Part shown: positions 12,169-15,257 of the stretch, piece after piece
Numbering within the stretch: the stretch's first letter is position 1
Layout: each line of letters starts with the position of its first letter
Origin: Anaerolineaceae bacterium UBA2260
GTDB lineage: Bacteria > Chloroflexota > Anaerolineae > Anaerolineales > Anaerolineaceae
Direction of reading: 5' to 3'
Assembly: GCA_002347485.1 (NCBI GenBank)
Contig: DDXM01000003.1
Location: 77,155 to 92,411, forward strand
DNA length: 15,257 bases
The notes under the pieces: model-generated
Databases searched by the model: none
What the model saw: only the letters and a program-made list of their open reading frames with translations
Told to the model about the DNA's origin: nothing
Made by a program: the position numbers and the translations under genes

Positions 12169-13938
12169 TTATGTAGAAGGTTGAGTTGGATCGCGCGGGA
12201 TGGTAAAGGAAACCGTTGTTCCAGGTACGAATTGCTTTTTGATCCAAATATGCCCGCCATGAGCTTCGACCAGACCTTTGCAAATTGCCAAACCTAAACC
12301 AGCTCCTTTTGAAAACCCGTTCTCTTCGTTTTTCCCGCGCGTGAAAGCCTTAAACACCTTTTTATGATCAGATATCGGGATTCCAGGCCCCTGATCTGTG
12401 ACATTTATCTGTACGTACTCGCCTCGCAAGTCGGCCGTGATTTTGATCTCTGTTCCCTTTGGCGCATAGGTGGATGCGTTGCGAACCAGGTTGACCAGTA
12501 CCTGTGAAATCCGTTTCGCATCTACGATTACTGGGAAATCCTCAGGTAGTTGTACGGTCAGCGTATGATCGTCGGTTAAAATTTTCAATTGAGGCAGGGC
12601 ATCGTCAAAAATTTCATGGAGTTGAATCGGTTTCAGCGAGATCGGCAGCTTGCCCGCTTCCAAACGGGAGAGATCCAAAAGATGATCGATGAGTTCCTGC
12701 AAGCGCTCAGCTTCGTGCTGTATCGTCTGGATGAAATCCTGTTGTTCATCCGGTTCCCAGGAGACGTCTTTAGCCAGCAACGTGGTCGTGAACCCGATAA
12801 TTGAAGTAAGGGGGGTGCGAAGCTCGTGTGAGATCATGGCAAGAAATTCAGTCTTAATCTCGTTAGCCCGCTCAGCTTCCAGACGGAATTCTTTTTCAGC
12901 TTCAAGCAACTTAAGATTAAAAAGAGTGATCGTTGCTTGATCGATGAGCACTTTTATTTGCTGCAGTTCAATGTGGTTAAATCGTACTTCGTGATCATAA
13001 AAGACAAATAGACTCCCGCGCCACTCTCCTAACGCAATCAGAGGGAAAATCACCATGGAGTGGATTTGTGCTTCGAGTAGAACGTCTCGTACTACAGGCG
13101 CCAAGCGTGATGATGTTTTTATCCCATTTAACACCATCGTCCGCTTCGGGTGGAGCAGCACTAAAAATGAGGCGTCTTCGTAAAGAGTGGATTCATGAGG
13201 CCAGGGGGGCACGTCCTGGTTGGCTGACCAACTTGCAGTCACTTCAAGTTTGTGAATTGGTTCTACTTTTGGATTATCAAAGAAAAGTAAAGTTGCTCGC
13301 CGTGCGGTGCGCAATTCATGCGCGGACATCAGTGTTTTGAGTACTAGTTCGGGTTTACTGGCAAGGCTCATCTTGTGGCTGAGGTCGAATTGTTCTCGAA
13401 TACGGTTAAGTGTTTTATGCTGGGTTGACTCACCCCTTTTTTGGTCTGTAATATCCTGGGCAATGCAGAATTGATAATTAGGCTCTCCAGTATCATCATG
13501 GACGAGGAAAGTACGCGCAAGGATCCAGCGGAAGCTTCCGTCCGGGCGCAGAATCCGGTAAACCAGGTCAATGGGTTTATGGTCGTCGTGGGAACTGGCA
13601 ACCAGTACTTGCACGCGATCCTCTGGATGTACACTTTCGATCAGGATCTCAGGGTCTGTGTAAAGACTTTCACACGGACGTCCCCACACGGTTTCAAAAG
13701 CTGGACTGACATAAAGAATTCGTCCGGAATTAACGTCACGCAGCCAAAGAACCTGATCAATATTTTCTGTGATTTGCTTCAGGTGAGTTTCATTCATGAT
13801 CAGGTTGTGCAAATCCTGTAAAGTGGCCTTCTTGGCGGGCATGGCTTTTTCCGAATTTGGCGTGGTTATTCGAAGGTGTTCGTTATATGTGAAACTCTTA
13901 TCAGAGAGGTTGCGCGGTTTTTTGTCAGACTGTTTCAT
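12169..13938 (-). CDS. PAS-GAF hybrid-free sensor histidine kinase
   Basis: A 589-aa soluble kinase without membrane segments, so it probably senses a cytoplasmic signal. Order: PAS with PAC (about 48-168, LYVSPAFETVWGRP then FCIAQDITDQKR), a GAF-like domain (about 183-345), a short coiled coil, HisKA (about 364-430, His371 in ISHELRTPL), and HATPase_c (about 475-583) with N-box Asn487 (LVRNAS), G1 DQGPGIP and G2 GAGLGLAICKG. All catalytic boxes are intact. It is transcribed just ahead of its response regulator. Start choice: a GTG at 13959 gives 7 more residues, but a TATAAT lies between it and the ATG at 13938, so I prefer the ATG, possibly leaderless. Later Met codons before the PAS domain remain possible. 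Ligand unknown; no haem or flavin motif can be named. Confidence 0.92.
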   Translation of the reverse strand: MKQSDKKPRNLSDKSFTYNEHLRITTPNSEKAMPAKKATLQDLHNLIMNETHLKQITENIDQVLWLRDVNSGRILYVSPAFETVWGRPCESLYTDPEILIESVHPEDRVQVLVASSHDDHKPIDLVYRILRPDGSFRWILARTFLVHDDTGEPNYQFCIAQDITDQKRGESTQHKTLNRIREQFDLSHKMSLASKPELVLKTLMSAHELRTARRATLLFFDNPKVEPIHKLEVTASWSANQDVPPWPHESTLYEDASFLVLLHPKRTMVLNGIKTSSRLAPVVRDVLLEAQIHSMVIFPLIALGEWRGSLFVFYDHEVRFNHIELQQIKVLIDQATITLFNLKLLEAEKEFRLEAERANEIKTEFLAMISHELRTPLTSIIGFTTTLLAKDVSWEPDEQQDFIQTIQHEAERLQELIDHLLDLSRLEAGKLPISLKPIQLHEIFDDALPQLKILTDDHTLTVQLPEDFPVIVDAKRISQVLVNLVRNASTYAPKGTEIKITADLRGEYVQINVTDQGPGIPISDHKKVFKAFTRGKNEENGFSKGAGLGLAICKGLVEAHGGHIWIKKQFVPGTTVSFTIPRDPTQPST

Positions 13939-13945
13939 TGCAATA

Positions 13946-13951
13946 ATTATA
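13946..13951 (-). promoter_or_regulatory. -10 box directly before the kinase ATG
   Basis: TATAAT on the minus strand (13951 to 13946) ends 7 bases before the ATG at 13938, so transcription from it would begin at or next to the start codon. No strong -35 box is visible and no ribosome-binding site precedes the ATG. The pattern fits a leaderless mRNA, but an AT-rich chance match is possible. Confidence 0.4.
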
Positions 13952-13959
13952 AGGTACAC

Positions 13960-14241
13960 TGAAGAGGAATTAATAATATTTGAATCCGAAACACGACCAC
14001 TGCGGGAGTCTCGAGACCTCCGATTTTCAAGACACTACGAAATGGAACTTATCTACAATGTTGGTGAGAAATCAATGTCTAGAAATTCAAATATTGAAAA
14101 AATCAATTGGAAAGTATTCTTCAACGATAACATACACAACATTGCTGATGCCGATAATCAAATTTCCCAATCATCAAGTTCGATGGGTGGCGAGGGAGAG
14201 CAAATCCTGTGAGTTGGCTGTGCTCTCCGAAAATTGGATCA
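13960..14241. other. AT-rich intergenic DNA, no gene seen
   Basis: The stretch between the kinase start and the CueP relic. Frames run through it on the plus strand, but they lack ribosome-binding sites and overlap the kinase gene antisense. A small imperfect palindrome (GGAGTCTCGAGACCTCC) lies near 14007-14025. I see no RNA gene or further promoter than the one proposed for the kinase. Confidence 0.5.
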
Positions 14242-14493
14242 TCAGTTGAGTTGAGGTGCAGGCGTCAGGCAGGTATTGCTTTCAGCATAGGTGTAGATGG
14301 GTGCCTCTGCGATTTTCCCATTGTAACTGACGCTCACAGTACTATCGATATTTCGGGGCAGCCACACCCCTACAAAGTCGTTCGCCATGGTGGTCAAGTC
14401 GGAATTGGTGATCTCTTTTCCTTCTTTGTCGGTAATGACCGTATGAATTCCCTGGTTGACCAGCTCGCCCTGGCAGGAGGCCTGATTGTTGCT
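14242..14493 (-). pseudogene. Truncated CueP-like copper-binding protein, C-terminal part
   Basis: An 83-codon open stretch without a start codon, entered directly after a TGA at 14494-14496. It carries the CueP C-terminal hallmarks: SCQGELVNQ, then DFVGVWLPRNIDSTVSVSYN and a final SNTCLTPAPQLN. CueP is a periplasmic copper protein (copper supply or resistance in Salmonella and actinobacteria). The N-terminal half with the signal peptide and first Cys motif is missing. Similarity switches to an IS200-type transposase relic at about 14490, so an insertion followed by deletion probably removed the 5' part. A functional short protein is unlikely. Confidence 0.75.
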
Positions 14494-14946
14494 TCACTAC
14501 CTCTTTGCCCTACAGTACTTACATAATATCCATCTGTCCAGAATTCCCCGCCCTATAGTTTCTTCTTTACCTCTAGTACTTTTATAAATATTACTCGTGC
14601 TGTTATGCTTTTCACTGCCTGTATGATTCTCTTTGCACTATACATCGGGGTTGATTGGATTAGAAAATGTGCATAATCCTTATTTGTCCCAATCTCGATG
14701 AATTTTATTCTCTTTTTGAATACCGCGCGAGCTTGCTCCGCGGATAGGAATCGCAAAGCCACCGATATTTATTTCAAGCCTTTTTTAAATCTCCAAACAT
14801 GTTTCTTTCAACACCTCATCCACTTCATTTCCAAACACAACTTTTCGATACTTTGCTGGACACACAAAGTGGTATATCAAAATTGAGATGCTGTGATCGG
14901 AGGAATGCCCTCTTTTGATTATATGCAGTCTGCTCTTGTAAAGTCA
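14490..14946 (-). pseudogene. IS200-type (HUH/Y1) transposase relic
   Basis: The minus-strand frame, read through two stops, gives a recognisable TnpA of the IS200/IS605 group. It has SILIYHFVCPAKYRKVVFG near the N-terminus, then FIEIGTNKDYAHFLIQSTP and IIQAVKSITARVIF, and finally GGEFWTDGYYVSTVG. A TAA interrupts it after CLEI (about 14790) and a TAG at 14553-14555 replaces the usual Trp in KKLWGGEFW. The HUH motif is damaged: YAH stands where relatives have HVH. The 3' end, including the region of the catalytic Tyr helix, is lost at the junction with the CueP relic. No start codon is seen and no terminal hairpins were identified. Inactive. Confidence 0.8.
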
Positions 14947-15030
14947 TCGACGCTTCTTGTAATCAAACCTGTGAGGAGAAAGCGCAATATTTACATCAGG
15001 AATTTTTACTGGTAGTTCAAATTTTCCGCT

Positions 15031-15257
15031 TTATTCTTGGTCGGAAGTATAAAATACCAAACCCAACGTACCTGGCCCAGCGTGAACCCCAATCACAGGC
15101 CCCATTTCGGAAGTGATCAATTCAACCCAATTGAACCTCCCGCGGATCTGTTCTTCCCCCTGAGCAGGGGTCAGAGAACAAGTACCATGGTTACAATCGC
15201 AACTTTTGCCGGTAAGCGCGTTTTTTTATATACGCAAGATCGCAAAAACCTGTGGAG
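15031..15257 (-). pseudogene. 3' end of a DegV-family gene with a frameshift (runs off window)
   Basis: The C-terminal ELITSEMGPVIGVHAGPGTL and GLVFYTSDQE are the signature end of DegV, a fatty-acid-binding protein (FakB-like) that delivers acyl chains to a kinase. Upstream, the continuation KVAIV lies in a different frame from the following HGTCS segment. The break is at about 15188-15194, and each frame is closed by a stop beyond that point. A single-base indel explains it, either real decay or a sequencing error. Most of the gene lies outside the window, so its overall state cannot be judged. Confidence 0.7.

Noticed and set aside
13796..14212. Plus-strand frame of 138 codons at the kinase 5' end
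   Set aside because: About a third is antisense to the kinase, the remainder is AT-rich with no ribosome-binding site or known motif.
14209..14526. Plus-strand frame of 105 codons
   Set aside because: It is the complement of the CueP relic, which explains the coding-like composition.
1..15257. CRISPR array or replication origin
   Set aside because: No series of regularly spaced repeats and no cluster of DnaA-type boxes was seen on reading through the window.

Overview
The window (15,257 bp, mixed GC, no replication or conjugation genes) looks like chromosomal DNA of a free-living bacterium. The style of the genes (MsrPQ pair, a DNA methyltransferase ending in an Mrr-like nuclease domain, a cluster of tiny stress-type membrane proteins) suggests Chloroflexota, probably Anaerolineae. 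That is inference from remembered family resemblance and not a computed placement.

Left edge (1-1300): the 3' part of msrP and a complete msrQ (periplasmic methionine sulfoxide reductase and its haem membrane partner), followed by tRNA-Lys(CTT). The tRNA has a consensus promoter lying inside the end of msrQ.

1253-3981: a very compact integrated element. The 3' half of the tRNA (45 bp, from anticodon loop through the discriminator base) is repeated exactly at 3937-3981. Between the repeats are only two genes: a beta-class DNA methyltransferase with a C-terminal PD-(D/E)XK-like domain, and a tyrosine recombinase with all catalytic residues. Their stop codons touch back to back at 2930/2931. 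The element carries its own terminator just downstream of the tRNA. A second hairpin, probably the host terminator of the tRNA, now lies beyond the far repeat.

3982-4588: no intact gene, only a decayed reading frame.

4589-13959: about 9.4 kb with every gene on the minus strand. In transcription order: PAS-GAF histidine kinase, OmpR-type response regulator, Dps, DUF883/ElaB-like protein, CsbD, YggT, two paralogous micro-membrane proteins (46 and 37 aa), GlsB/YeaQ-type protein, a 58-aa membrane peptide (perhaps with a coupled 70-aa ORF), a 51-aa Lmo0937-type membrane protein, a two-CBS-domain protein, a 44-aa very basic protein, and two AI-2E-family permeases. In other bacteria Dps, CsbD, ElaB-like and GlsB-like proteins belong to general-stress regulons (RpoS or sigma-B). 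Here they sit together behind a two-component system, which suggests a local envelope/stress regulon.

13960-15257: AT-rich debris. It holds a truncated CueP-like copper protein, an IS200-type transposase relic with stop codons and a damaged HUH motif, and the frameshifted 3' end of a degV-like gene. The stress cluster is therefore bordered on both sides by decayed sequence.
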